Below are positions 27,281 to 35,734 of a DNA stretch of 64,000 nucleotides, piece after piece. The notes under the pieces were generated by a model. It made no database searches. It was not told the DNA's origin and was given only the letters and a program-made list of their open reading frames with translations. This DNA comes from Pseudomonadota bacterium (GTDB lineage Bacteria; Pseudomonadota; Gammaproteobacteria; Burkholderiales; Burkholderiaceae_C). Within the stretch, counting starts at the first letter, position 1. The number at the start of each line of letters is the position of its first letter. The DNA lies in contig JAFEDY010000008.1 of NCBI GenBank assembly GCA_018241405.1, forward strand, positions 2,456 through 66,455, given 5' to 3'. Both the position numbers and the translations under genes were made by a program.

Positions 27281-28642
27281 TCAGGTCTTGAGGCCCAGGC
27301 GGTGCATCAAGTCATACAGCGTGGGGCGGCTGACGCCGAGCAGGTCGGCGGCCTTGGCAATCGTGCCATCGGCCCGCGCCAATGCCGCGAGCACGGCGCG
27401 CTGCTCGGCGGCCTCGCGCACCAGGCGCAGATCCAGCGAGCGGTCGTCCTCCATGGTGTCGCCGGCGGCCAGGCCGACGTCGTCCGCCGTGATCTGGCTG
27501 CCGTCGGCCATGATGGCGGCGCGCTTGATGCGGTTTTCCAGCTCGCGGATATTGCCCGGCCAGGAGTAGGCATCGATGGCGCGCAGCGCATCATCGGCCA
27601 GCAGCAGGCTGCGCCCATGTTCGTCGCCGAAGCGGCGCACAAACGCATGCGCCAGCAGCGCCGCATCTCCAACCCGCGACCGCAGGGGCGGAATCTCGAC
27701 GACGATCTCGGCCAGACGGTAGTAAAGGTCCTCGCGGAACCGGCCTTCCTTGATGCATTGCGCCAGGTCCTGGTGCGTGGCGCATACGACGCGCACATCC
27801 ACGGGAATGCCCTGGCGCCCGCCCACGCGCTCGACCACGCGTTCCTGCAAAAAACGTAGCAGCTTGGCCTGCAGGGGCATGGGCATGTCGCCAATTTCAT
27901 CGAGCATCAGGGTGCCGCCATGCGCCGTCTCTATCTTGCCCGGCGTGGTCTTGGCAGCGCCCGTGAAGGCCCCTTTTTCGTAGCCGAAAAGCTCGCTCTC
28001 CAGCAGGTTCTCGGGGATGGCGGCGCAGTTGATGGCCACGAAACCGCCATTCCTGCGATTGGACTGCTGGTGCAGCCCGCGCGCCAGCACCTCCTTGCCA
28101 GTGCCGCTTTCGCCCAGCAGCATGACCGAGGCATTGGTGTTGGCCACCTTCTCGATGGTGCGGCAGACGCGCAGCATCTGCGGGTCGCGCGTGATCAGGC
28201 CCGACAGCGCATCGGGCATCTGCATGGCGCGCAGGCGCTTGTTTTCCGCCTGCAGGTGATGCAGCCTGAAGGCACGCTCGACGCACAGGGTGAGCACCTC
28301 AGGCTCGAAGGGCTTGGCAAGAAAATCGTAGGCCCCCATGCCCACGGCCTTGACGGCGTTGGACTGGTCGTTCTGCCCGGTGAGCACGATGACCTTGGTG
28401 TCGGGGTCGGCCGCCAGGATCTGCTCCAGCAGCTTGAATCCCTCGGAGACCGAGTCGGCGTCCGGCGGCAGGCCCAGGTCCATGGTGACGACGGCGGGCG
28501 CGAAGCGCCGCACCTGCGCCATGGCGCTTTCCCGGTCATCAGCGGTGACGGATTCAAAACGGTCGAGCGTCCACTTGATCTGCTTTTGCAGCGCCAAATC
28601 ATCTTCAACCACCAAGAGGGGCTGCAACTTATCCATGCTCAT
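27281..28642 (-). CDS. prsR: sigma-54-dependent response regulator PrsR
   Basis: A 453-residue response regulator. The receiver domain covers 1-125, with phosphoacceptor Asp55 in VVTMDLGLP. The AAA+ sigma-54 interaction domain covers about 150-375, with Walker A GESGTGKE at 178-185 and the RpoN-contact loop GAFTGA at 224-229. The C-terminal Fis-type helix-turn-helix covers about 420-453, with IAKAADLLGVSRPTLYDLMHRL. It is the partner of PrsK, whose stop lies 8 bases upstream. With GAFTGA intact it can activate RpoN promoters, and two such promoters precede the PEP-CTERM genes at 35668 and 36694. AGGAAG precedes ATG 28642. Confidence 0.96.
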   Translation of the reverse strand: MSMDKLQPLLVVEDDLALQKQIKWTLDRFESVTADDRESAMAQVRRFAPAVVTMDLGLPPDADSVSEGFKLLEQILAADPDTKVIVLTGQNDQSNAVKAVGMGAYDFLAKPFEPEVLTLCVERAFRLHHLQAENKRLRAMQMPDALSGLITRDPQMLRVCRTIEKVANTNASVMLLGESGTGKEVLARGLHQQSNRRNGGFVAINCAAIPENLLESELFGYEKGAFTGAAKTTPGKIETAHGGTLMLDEIGDMPMPLQAKLLRFLQERVVERVGGRQGIPVDVRVVCATHQDLAQCIKEGRFREDLYYRLAEIVVEIPPLRSRVGDAALLAHAFVRRFGDEHGRSLLLADDALRAIDAYSWPGNIRELENRIKRAAIMADGSQITADDVGLAAGDTMEDDRSLDLRLVREAAEQRAVLAALARADGTIAKAADLLGVSRPTLYDLMHRLGLKT

Positions 28643-28650
28643 GCATCTTC

Positions 28651-30735
28651 CTATAGCTGCAAGTCGGAATCACGACTGATCTCAATCAAGGGCAGCAGCA
28701 GGCTCACCACCGTGCCCCGGCCCACCTGGCTGTCCACCGACACCTTGCCCCCGAGTTCCTGCACGTACTGAAAGCTCTCGTAGGTGCCGATGCCCATGCC
28801 GGCCTCCTTGGTGGTCTGGAACGGCTTGAACAAGCGCGTCTGAACGAATTCTTCGGTCATTCCCTGGCCCTCGTCCCCCACTTCGATACGGGCATGGCTG
28901 CCCAGGCGATCGACCTTGATCCAGATCCGGCCATCGGCGGCGGTGGCATCGAAGGCGTTGTGCACCAGATGGCCGATGATGCGCTCCAGTCGATCGGCCT
29001 GTCCACGGGTAAAAACCTGTGACGCAGCCTCCAATTGCACGGTCCGCCCGCGGCGCAAGGCATTGGCAACCAGGGTTTCGGCAATCTTGACCAGATCCAC
29101 CCCCACGGCCGCGGCACCCGAGGCCGAACCCTGGCGCAGTTGCAGCATGAGCTGGCGCATGCGCTCGAGCGAGTTTTCCACGGTCATCAGCATGTCGGCC
29201 TGGAACTCGGGGTTGTTCTGCAGCCGCTTGGCGTTCTTCACCATGAGCGACAGCTGGGCGACGATGTTCTTCAGGTCATGCACCACGAAGGCCGACATGC
29301 GGTTGAACGCCTCGAACTTGCGCGATTCCAGCAGCGCCTCGGTGGCCTGCATCTGCGCGAGGATGCTCGCCGCCTGGCGCCCGGCGGTCTTCAGCAGGTC
29401 TATCACTTCCCAGTTCACCTCCACGCGCGTGCGCGGGCTGGCCAGCAGCACGAAGCCCAGCAGCTCCTGCCCCTGCCATAGCGGCACCAGCAGCCAGGCC
29501 TGTGGGTACTCGGCCAGCCATTCGGGCTGGCGCAGGTCGTTGTAGCGCGCGGGGGAATCGCGCAGCTCTTCAAAGTTGATGACCCAGCCCGTGGCCCGCA
29601 TGAAGGCCAGCAACTGCGCCTGCGGGTCCACCGCCTGCGTGGACTGCGCAAGATTCCAGCGCGCCACCTGCCGGTACTGCGGGTCATCGGGGCGGCGTAG
29701 CCACAGGGCGCCGGCGGGACTCTCCAGCATGTCGGCCAGGCCGCGAATCACGCTGCGGCCGGCCTCCTGGGGTTGGTCGTGGCTGGCCAGGGTGGCCGTG
29801 AACTTCAGCCATTCCTCACGGTAGTCAAAACGGTAGCGAAAGAAATGCTTGCCCAGAAACACCCGCAACCTGGCGCGCAGCGAGCCTGACAGCACGAACG
29901 CCGCAGCCAGCACCAGGGCCACGAAAAACAGCCCCAGCTGCAACGCCCCACCCCATTCGCCGCCGAAGTAGCGCACGTAGTAGCCCACGCCCGCCATGAA
30001 CAGCAGATACAGCCCCACCAGCACCAGCGTCGCCGAGTGGAACACCACCCTGCGCGACACATTGATCTTGGCAATCCAGTTGCGATGCCGCGTGGTGGCC
30101 AGCAGCAGCAGCGGCACCATCAGCGCATGCACGAAGGGACGCACGTTCAGGGCGTCCGGGTCCAGCCCCTGCAGCAGCACCCCCTGGGAGAACAGGTACA
30201 GGTCGAACAGAAAAATGCCTGCCAAGCCCAGGCACACGGGCTTGGCGCTCCACAGCGCATCCTCGGGCAGGTTGCGAAGCAGCTGCTCTACCAGCACCAG
30301 CCCGGCCACCGCCAGCAGCACCATGACGAACACATATCCCGCCGGCCCCACCAGGGCCGCCATGCCGATGACGAGCAGCGGCGCCGCCGGCACGGCCAGG
30401 AGCGCAAACAGTGGCCACCAGCGCCGCCAGAAACCCGAGGCGCTGCCCGCACCGTGATTGAAAAGCAGATACACAAACACCAGCCAGCCCAGGTAGCGCA
30501 GTATGTCGGCCGACTGCGCCCACAGCCACCAGGCGGGGGCCACCGCCAGGGCCAGATAGCTGAAACCGCTCCACACCACGGAAAGCAGCGCCGCGGCCAG
30601 CATGACCATGGCGATGCGGTTGATGGGCCGCCTTCGATACTCCTGCTGAAGCAGCCGCAGCGCCAACAGCGCATAGGCAGCCGCCGCCCAGGCCCAGCCC
30701 GAGTACATCGCCGCGCTGGCACTGCCTTTGCCCAT
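28651..30735 (-). CDS. prsK: XrtA/PEP-CTERM system histidine kinase PrsK
   Basis: A 694-residue sensor kinase. About ten hydrophobic helices fill residues 8-290. A GAF-like cytosolic domain follows at about 320-470. The phosphoacceptor box FVVHDLKNIVAQL has His486, and the ATPase domain (about 580-690) has N-box HLVHNAFDA, DEGQGM and GIGTYESFQYVQELGG. The signal it senses is unknown. Its ATG (30735) shares one base with the decarboxylase stop (TGATG), so translation is coupled. An in-frame TTG one codon earlier is less likely as the start. Confidence 0.95.
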   Translation of the reverse strand: MGKGSASAAMYSGWAWAAAAYALLALRLLQQEYRRRPINRIAMVMLAAALLSVVWSGFSYLALAVAPAWWLWAQSADILRYLGWLVFVYLLFNHGAGSASGFWRRWWPLFALLAVPAAPLLVIGMAALVGPAGYVFVMVLLAVAGLVLVEQLLRNLPEDALWSAKPVCLGLAGIFLFDLYLFSQGVLLQGLDPDALNVRPFVHALMVPLLLLATTRHRNWIAKINVSRRVVFHSATLVLVGLYLLFMAGVGYYVRYFGGEWGGALQLGLFFVALVLAAAFVLSGSLRARLRVFLGKHFFRYRFDYREEWLKFTATLASHDQPQEAGRSVIRGLADMLESPAGALWLRRPDDPQYRQVARWNLAQSTQAVDPQAQLLAFMRATGWVINFEELRDSPARYNDLRQPEWLAEYPQAWLLVPLWQGQELLGFVLLASPRTRVEVNWEVIDLLKTAGRQAASILAQMQATEALLESRKFEAFNRMSAFVVHDLKNIVAQLSLMVKNAKRLQNNPEFQADMLMTVENSLERMRQLMLQLRQGSASGAAAVGVDLVKIAETLVANALRRGRTVQLEAASQVFTRGQADRLERIIGHLVHNAFDATAADGRIWIKVDRLGSHARIEVGDEGQGMTEEFVQTRLFKPFQTTKEAGMGIGTYESFQYVQELGGKVSVDSQVGRGTVVSLLLPLIEISRDSDLQL

Positions 30736-31940
30736 CAAACCAGCACCTCGACGCAGGGCGGGTGGCCCAGGAATGCCTGCGGGCTGGCGCTGGCGCCGTA
30801 GGCGCCGGACTGCAGCACGACCACCAGGTCACCGGGCCGGGCCGCGGCCAGATCCATGCGCTCGGCCAGCACGTCCAGGGGCGTGCACAGCGGCCCCACC
30901 ACGGTGGCCGGCTCGCGTTCCACGGCCTGCAGCCGGTTGCCGATCACCACGGGGTAGTTGCGCCGGATCACCTGGCCGAAGTTGCCCGAGGCGGCCAGAT
31001 GCTGGTGCATGCCGCCGTCGGTCACCAGAAAGACCTGTCCGCGCGAGACCTTGCGGTCGAGCACGCGGGCCACGTAAATGCCCGCCTCGCCCACCAGATA
31101 GCGCCCCAGCTCCAGCGCCAGCCGCGCCGCGGGCCAGTCGTGCGTGAGCGCGGCCTGTGCCTGCGCCAAGGCCTCGGCCACGGGCGCGAGATCAAGGCGC
31201 TTGTCGCCCACCGTATACGGAATTCCCCAGCCCCCGCCCAGGTTCACGTAGCGCAGCGGGGCCGGCGCGTGCTGGGCCAGGCGCAGCACCAGGTCCACCG
31301 AGCGCTGCAGGCTTTCGGCAATCACGTTGCCGCGCAGGTTCTGCGACCCAGGGTAGATATGGAAGCCCTCGAACACCAGGCCCTCCTGCGCCATGGCGCG
31401 CAGCATGGCCGGCACCTGCTCGGCGTCGATGCCGAAAGGCTTGGCCCCGCCGCCCATGTGCATGCCCGCGCCGCGCAGCTCAAAGTCGGGGTTGATGCGC
31501 AGCGCGACGCGCGCCGGACGCACCAGGGCCTGGGCAATCGACCTCAGCGCCGACAGTTCGCGTTCCGACTCCACATGCAGCAGCACGCCGGCGGCCACGG
31601 CCTGGCGCAGCTCGGCGTCGCGCTTACCCGGTCCGGCAAAGCCTATGCACTGCGGGTCGGTACCGGCATCCAGCGCCAACTTGAGCTCGCCAGCCGACGC
31701 CACGTCCATGCCATCGACCAGCGGGCACATATAGCCCACCAGCGCCGCCATGGGGTTGGCCTTGACGGCGTAGTGCAGTAGCACGCCGTGGGGCAACACC
31801 TGCCGCACGGCGGCGATGCGCGCCGCGATCAGCGCGCGGTCATAGGCGTAGAAGGGTGTCTGGCCCACGCGCTCGGCCAGCAGGGACAGCGGCAGACCGC
31901 CCACGCGCAGCTCATCATGGCCCAGGTCAAACAGATCCAT
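30735..31940 (-). CDS. PLP-dependent decarboxylase, exosortase A system-associated
   Basis: A 401-residue member of the LysA-like fold III decarboxylases. The PLP Lys60 is in LLHYAVKANP. The barrel shows GFHIYPGSQNLRGNV and a glycine-rich phosphate loop in VNLGGGWGIPY. The C-terminal Cys of the active site is in VGPLCTPLDVL, followed by QSGAYGASASPQAFLGH. It matches the XrtA-linked decarboxylase family rather than diaminopimelate decarboxylase proper. It overlaps the acyl-CoA ligase gene by 14 bases and prsK by one. The natural substrate is unknown; an amino-acid-like acid is likely. Confidence 0.92.
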   Translation of the reverse strand: MDLFDLGHDELRVGGLPLSLLAERVGQTPFYAYDRALIAARIAAVRQVLPHGVLLHYAVKANPMAALVGYMCPLVDGMDVASAGELKLALDAGTDPQCIGFAGPGKRDAELRQAVAAGVLLHVESERELSALRSIAQALVRPARVALRINPDFELRGAGMHMGGGAKPFGIDAEQVPAMLRAMAQEGLVFEGFHIYPGSQNLRGNVIAESLQRSVDLVLRLAQHAPAPLRYVNLGGGWGIPYTVGDKRLDLAPVAEALAQAQAALTHDWPAARLALELGRYLVGEAGIYVARVLDRKVSRGQVFLVTDGGMHQHLAASGNFGQVIRRNYPVVIGNRLQAVEREPATVVGPLCTPLDVLAERMDLAAARPGDLVVVLQSGAYGASASPQAFLGHPPCVEVLV

Positions 31941-33564
31941 GTTCCAGCATCCAGCGTTGGCGGTCGATCTTGCCGTTGGGGCTGCGCGGCAGCGGCTCTG
32001 CCACCCATTGCAGCTGCCGGGGCAGCATGTAGGCGGGCAGGTGCTGGCCGCAGAAGGCCAGCAGCGCGGCGCCGTCGTCCCCCGCCTGGCCGCTGGCCCG
32101 CGGCGACGGCAGCAGGGCCGCGCAGATGGCGCTGCCCAGGGCGTCGTCGGGCCGGGCGTAGACCAACGCCTCGGCCACCAGGCCGCTGGCATACAGCACC
32201 TCCTCCACCTCGGTCGGGCTGACGCGGTAGCCCGAGGTCTTGATCATCTCGTCGCGCCGGCCCACGAAGTACAAAAAGCCCTCGGCATCGCGGCGCACCG
32301 TGTCGCCCGAATACACCGCCAGCTCCGGCGTGGCCCAGTCACCGCCCGCGGCCTGCAGCGCTGCCGGCCAGGGCTTGAAGCGGCGCGCCGTCTCCTCGGG
32401 CCGGCGCCAGTAGCCCAGGGCCACCAGGGCGCCACGGTGCACCAGTTCGCCGGGCTCGTCCACGGCGCATTCCGTGCCGTCCTCGCGCAGCACGCACACC
32501 TGGGCGTTGGGTATCGCCCGGCCTATCGAGTCCGGCCGGCGGTTCACTTCCTCGGGCGGCAGATAGGTGGAGCGAAAGGCCTCGGTCAGGCCATACATCA
32601 GATAGGGCGCGGCAGCAGGCGCCAGGCCGCGCAGGCGCTGCAGCGTGGCCCGGGGCATGCGCCCGCCGGTGTTGGCAAAGTAGCGCAGATGCTGGGCCGC
32701 GGCGGCCGGCCAGTCGAGTGCGGCCAGTTGCATGTACAGCGGCGGCACGGCGGTGAGGCCCGTAACCCGCTCGCGCACCATGGCCTGCAGCACGTCGCGC
32801 GGCAGCAGGTAGTTGAGCAGCACCACGCGCGCCCCCACCAGGAAGGCCGTCGTGAGCTGGCTGAACCCGGCGTCGAACGACAGCGGCAGCACGGCCAGCA
32901 GGGTGTCGCCCGCATGGTTGTGCAGGTAGCCCGCTACGCTGACGGCCCCGCTGACCACGTTGCGGTGCGACAGCACCACTCCCTTGGGCCGGCCGGTGCT
33001 GCCGGAGGTGTAGAAAATCACCGCCGCATCCAGGTCCAGCACCTGCGGCAGGCAGGCTGGCGGGCCGGCAAGCAGGTCCCACCAGCCATGCACTGCGGCG
33101 TTGCCCGGCAAGGGTGCAGGCACGCCCTCATCCACCAGCACCACATGCCGCAGCCCGGGACAATCGGCCAGCGCCGGCGCCAGCACCGCCAGCCGCGCGG
33201 CCGACGTCACCAGCACCTGCGCCTCGCAGTCCTGCACGATATGCGCCACCTGAGCAGCCTTGAGCAGCGGGTTCACAGGCACCAGCACCGCGCCCGCGGC
33301 CGGTGCAGCAAAGCTGGCCACCACGGCCTCCAGGCGCTTTTCCAGGTACACCGCAATGCGTGCGCCGCGCGCAAGCCCCAGGGCCAGAAGGCCCGCGGCA
33401 CAGCGTTCGATGTCGGACTGCAGCCCGGCGTAGCGCAGGTGCACGCCATCAACCGTCAGCGCCACATGGTCCGGCCAGCAGGCCGCCGCCCGTGCGGGAA
33501 GCTCGTGCAGCAGAACGGGGGGGATTCCCCTTTGGAAGTCCGGTTCTTGGGGCATGCGACGCAT
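31927..33564 (-). CDS. AMP-forming acyl-CoA ligase, exosortase A system-associated
   Basis: A 545-residue adenylate-forming enzyme. Motifs are the P-loop IFYTSGSTGRPKGVVLSHRN, YLMYGLTEAFRSTYLPPEE, VYSGDTVRRDAEGFLYFVGRRDEMIKTSGYRVSP and the C-terminal catalytic Lys in LPRSPNGKIDRQ. The ending resembles enzymes that load a carrier protein, and a carrier protein gene lies divergently 84 bases away. It is the first gene of the six-gene operon ending with the protease. Start is ambiguous between ATG 33564 and 33555; neither has a clear ribosome-binding site. Confidence 0.92.
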   Translation of the reverse strand: MRRMPQEPDFQRGIPPVLLHELPARAAACWPDHVALTVDGVHLRYAGLQSDIERCAAGLLALGLARGARIAVYLEKRLEAVVASFAAPAAGAVLVPVNPLLKAAQVAHIVQDCEAQVLVTSAARLAVLAPALADCPGLRHVVLVDEGVPAPLPGNAAVHGWWDLLAGPPACLPQVLDLDAAVIFYTSGSTGRPKGVVLSHRNVVSGAVSVAGYLHNHAGDTLLAVLPLSFDAGFSQLTTAFLVGARVVLLNYLLPRDVLQAMVRERVTGLTAVPPLYMQLAALDWPAAAAQHLRYFANTGGRMPRATLQRLRGLAPAAAPYLMYGLTEAFRSTYLPPEEVNRRPDSIGRAIPNAQVCVLREDGTECAVDEPGELVHRGALVALGYWRRPEETARRFKPWPAALQAAGGDWATPELAVYSGDTVRRDAEGFLYFVGRRDEMIKTSGYRVSPTEVEEVLYASGLVAEALVYARPDDALGSAICAALLPSPRASGQAGDDGAALLAFCGQHLPAYMLPRQLQWVAEPLPRSPNGKIDRQRWMLEHGSV

Positions 33565-33648
33565 GTTAAGGCATTGCCAGGCGCCAAAAGGCTGCTCATC
33601 AAATGTCTAGAATCAAATGTACTTTTGCCGTCCATACCCCTGCCCGCC

Positions 33649-33909
33649 ATGAACCTGACCGAACAAGTCCTGCAAGTGCTCGATCACGCGCTCAGCCTGC
33701 AAGGCCGCGCCACGGCCTTCACGCGCGCCACCCCGCTGCTCGGCGCCCTGCCGGAGCTTGACTCCATGGCCGTGCTGGCCGTCATCACCGGGCTGGAGAA
33801 CCATTTCGCCATCACCTTCAGCGACGACGAGCTCAACGGCGCAGTCTTCGCCAGCGTCGGCAGCCTGTGCGACCTGGTGGAGCAGGCCCTGGCCCAGCAG
33901 AATTCATGA
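33649..33909 (+). CDS. acyl carrier protein, XrtA-associated
   Basis: An 86-residue acidic helical carrier protein. The phosphopantetheine attachment site is Ser39 in LPELDSMAVL, and the third and fourth helices follow (FSDDELNGAVFASVGSLCDLVEQAL). It is divergent from the acyl-CoA ligase and lies 1 base ahead of the hydrolase 2 gene, forming a plus-strand operon of three. It probably carries the acid activated by the ligase, which is inferred from context. Being short, it is easily missed because a long spurious frame runs through the ligase into it. Confidence 0.92.
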   Translation: MNLTEQVLQVLDHALSLQGRATAFTRATPLLGALPELDSMAVLAVITGLENHFAITFSDDELNGAVFASVGSLCDLVEQALAQQNS

Positions 33910-33910
33910 C

Positions 33911-34735
33911 ATGAGCGCCGCCCTGCCGCAGGCCTTCTTCCTGGAAACCGACGGCGGGCGGCGCTTTTGCCTCTACCACTCCCCACAGGGCGGCACGCCG
34001 CGCGGCCGCGTGCTCTACCTGCACCCCTTTGCCGAAGAGCTCAACAGCACGCGCCGCGTCGTGGCCCAGCAGGCGCGCGCCCTGGCCCAGGCCGGCTACG
34101 GTGTGCTGCAGATCGACCTGGCGGGCTGCGGCGACAGCGCGGGCGACTTTGCCGACGCCACCTGGGCCGCCTGGCTGCAGGACGCGCAGGCGGCCCGGCG
34201 CTGGCTTGCCGACCACGCCGGCGGCCCGCTGTGGCTGTGGGGCCTGCGCTCGGGCGCCTTGCTGGCGGCGCAGCTGGCCGGCCTGTTGCATGCACAAGGC
34301 GATGAACCCGCCCACCTGCTGCTGTGGCAGCCCGTGGCCAGTGGCCGGCAGATGCTGCAGCAGTTTTTGCGCCTGCATGCCGCCGGCCAGTGGCTGGGCG
34401 GCGGCAAGGACGAACTGCCGCCCGCGCAGGCTCTGGCACAGGGGCAGGCCGTCCACATCGCCGGCTATTGCCTCGGCCCCGCCCTGGCCCAGGGGCTGGC
34501 CGAGGCACAGATGCCCGCCCCCAGCGCGCTGCCACCGGGGCGGCTGGTGTGGCTGGAGCTGTCGCCCGCGCCCGCCCTCAGCCCGGCCGCAGACAAGCAG
34601 CTTGCCGCCTGGCGCGCCTCCGGCTGGCGGGTAGAGGCGCAGGCCGTGGCAGGCCCGGCCTTCTGGCAAACCGTGGGCAGCGACGAGGCCCCCGCCCTCA
34701 TCCAATCCACCCTGGCGGCGCTTGCCCTGGCATGA
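33911..34735 (+). CDS. hydrolase 2-type alpha/beta protein, exosortase A system-associated
   Basis: A 274-residue alpha/beta-hydrolase-fold protein with the strand RVLYLHPFAEELNSTRR and QIDLAGCGDSAGDF, typical of the XrtA hydrolase 2 family. The nucleophile elbow reads GLRSG at residues 111-115, with Arg where Ser, Cys or Asp should be. The C-terminal region (VAGPAFWQTVGSDEAPALI) has no catalytic His. It is therefore doubtful as a classical hydrolase and may be a binding or accessory subunit of hydrolase 1. Its stop overlaps the hydrolase 1 ATG (ATGA). Confidence 0.9.
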   Translation: MSAALPQAFFLETDGGRRFCLYHSPQGGTPRGRVLYLHPFAEELNSTRRVVAQQARALAQAGYGVLQIDLAGCGDSAGDFADATWAAWLQDAQAARRWLADHAGGPLWLWGLRSGALLAAQLAGLLHAQGDEPAHLLLWQPVASGRQMLQQFLRLHAAGQWLGGGKDELPPAQALAQGQAVHIAGYCLGPALAQGLAEAQMPAPSALPPGRLVWLELSPAPALSPAADKQLAAWRASGWRVEAQAVAGPAFWQTVGSDEAPALIQSTLAALALA

Positions 34736-35574
34736 ACGTCCAGGAACGCCCCCTCCGTATTGCCGGCGACGGTTTTGACATGCTGGGCATCCTGGCCCTG
34801 CCCGCGCCCGGCGCCCCCCTGCGGAGCACCGGCGTGCTGGTGGTGGTGGGCGGCGCCCAGTACCGCGTGGGCAGCCACCGGCAGTTCGTGCGCCTGGCGC
34901 GCCGCCTGGCCGCCGCCGGCTACGCCGTGCTGCGCTTCGACCTGCCGGGCATGGGGGACAGCCCCGGCGCGCCCGTGCCGTTCGACAACTGCAGCCCGCA
35001 TATCGCCGCCGCCCTGGCAGCGCTGCTGCACGCCGCGCCCGTCCGGCAGGCTGCGCTCTGGGGTCTGTGCGACGGCGCCTCGGCCAGCCTGCTCTATATG
35101 CGGGCCACACAGGACGCACGCGTGGCGGGGCTGGCCCTGCTCAACCCCTGGGTCCGGTCCGAGGCCGGCCTGGCCCGCGCGCAGGTCAGGCACTACTACC
35201 GCCAGCGGCTGCTGGAGCCGGCCTTCTGGCGCAAGCTGGCGGCCGGCGGCGTGGGCTGGACGGCGCTGCGCGGCCTATGGAAGAACCTGCGCGCCATGCG
35301 GCAAGTGGCCGCTCCGTCACTCACATTTCAGGAGCTTATGGCGCTCGGCTGGCAAGCGTTTGAAGGCAAAATACTGCTCATGCTGAGCGAGCGTGACCTG
35401 ACGGCGCAGGAGTTCACGGAGCATGCTGCCACGCAGCCCGCCTGGCGCGACGCCCTGCGGCGCCCCGGCGTAAGCCGGCACCAGCTTGCCGGCGCCGACC
35501 ATACCTGCTCGCACCCCGCCAGCCAATTGCAGGCGGAAGACCTGACCCTGGACTGGCTAGACACCATGGCCTAG
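34732..35574 (+). CDS. hydrolase 1-type alpha/beta hydrolase, exosortase A system-associated
   Basis: A 280-residue alpha/beta hydrolase of the XrtA hydrolase 1 family. Core features are VLVVVGGAQYRVGSHRQFV and RFDLPGMGDSPG. The nucleophile elbow is GLCDG at 111-115, so Cys113 is the likely nucleophile. An acid candidate is in LMLSERDLTAQEF and the His is in GADHTCSHP. A Cys-Asp-His triad is known in dienelactone hydrolase relatives. It is translationally coupled to hydrolase 2. The substrate may be the carrier-bound product of the ligase and ACP module; this is inference. Confidence 0.92.
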   Translation: MNVQERPLRIAGDGFDMLGILALPAPGAPLRSTGVLVVVGGAQYRVGSHRQFVRLARRLAAAGYAVLRFDLPGMGDSPGAPVPFDNCSPHIAAALAALLHAAPVRQAALWGLCDGASASLLYMRATQDARVAGLALLNPWVRSEAGLARAQVRHYYRQRLLEPAFWRKLAAGGVGWTALRGLWKNLRAMRQVAAPSLTFQELMALGWQAFEGKILLMLSERDLTAQEFTEHAATQPAWRDALRRPGVSRHQLAGADHTCSHPASQLQAEDLTLDWLDTMA

Positions 35575-35610
35575 GCGCCCCTCAACCCTGGGCGGTGGGA
35601 GCCGAAATGC

Positions 35611-35626
35611 GTCAGTTTTTTTTACA
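35611..35626 (+). promoter_or_regulatory. conserved upstream box, candidate PrsR site (copy 1)
   Basis: GTCAGTTTTTTTTACA is identical to the copy at 36637-36652. It lies exactly 57 bases before the TGGCAC of the sigma-54 promoter in both cases, while surrounding sequence has diverged. This position (about -76 from the expected transcription start) suits an activator site for a sigma-54 enhancer-binding protein. PrsR is the obvious candidate. Confidence 0.65.
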
Positions 35627-35646
35627 CCGCTCCAGCCGGCATCCGC

Positions 35647-35660
35647 TAACTCATTGATTT
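35647..35660 (+). promoter_or_regulatory. conserved AT-rich motif between box and promoter (copy 1)
   Basis: TAACTCATTGATTT is conserved with 36673-36686 at the same spacing (36 bases after the start of the upstream box). It could be an IHF-type bending site or a second activator half-site. Confidence 0.45.
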
Positions 35661-35667
35661 TATTGAT

Positions 35668-35683
35668 TGGCACACTACATGCT
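35668..35683 (+). promoter_or_regulatory. sigma-54 (-24/-12) promoter of the first PEP-CTERM gene
   Basis: TGGCACACTACATGCT matches the RpoN consensus TGGCAC-N5-TTGCW, with GG and GC exactly 10 bases apart. Transcription should begin near 35694, about 41 bases before the ATG. An equivalent promoter precedes the second copy. Confidence 0.85.
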
Positions 35684-35734
35684 TATTGTCAGTGCGAACG
35701 CATCTTGTGCATGTCTTCTCTTAAGGAGCTCATC

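Noticed and set aside
31939..33909. 656-codon plus-strand frame ending with the acyl carrier protein
   Set aside because: Only the last 86 codons (from ATG 33649) are real. The rest is antisense to the acyl-CoA ligase.
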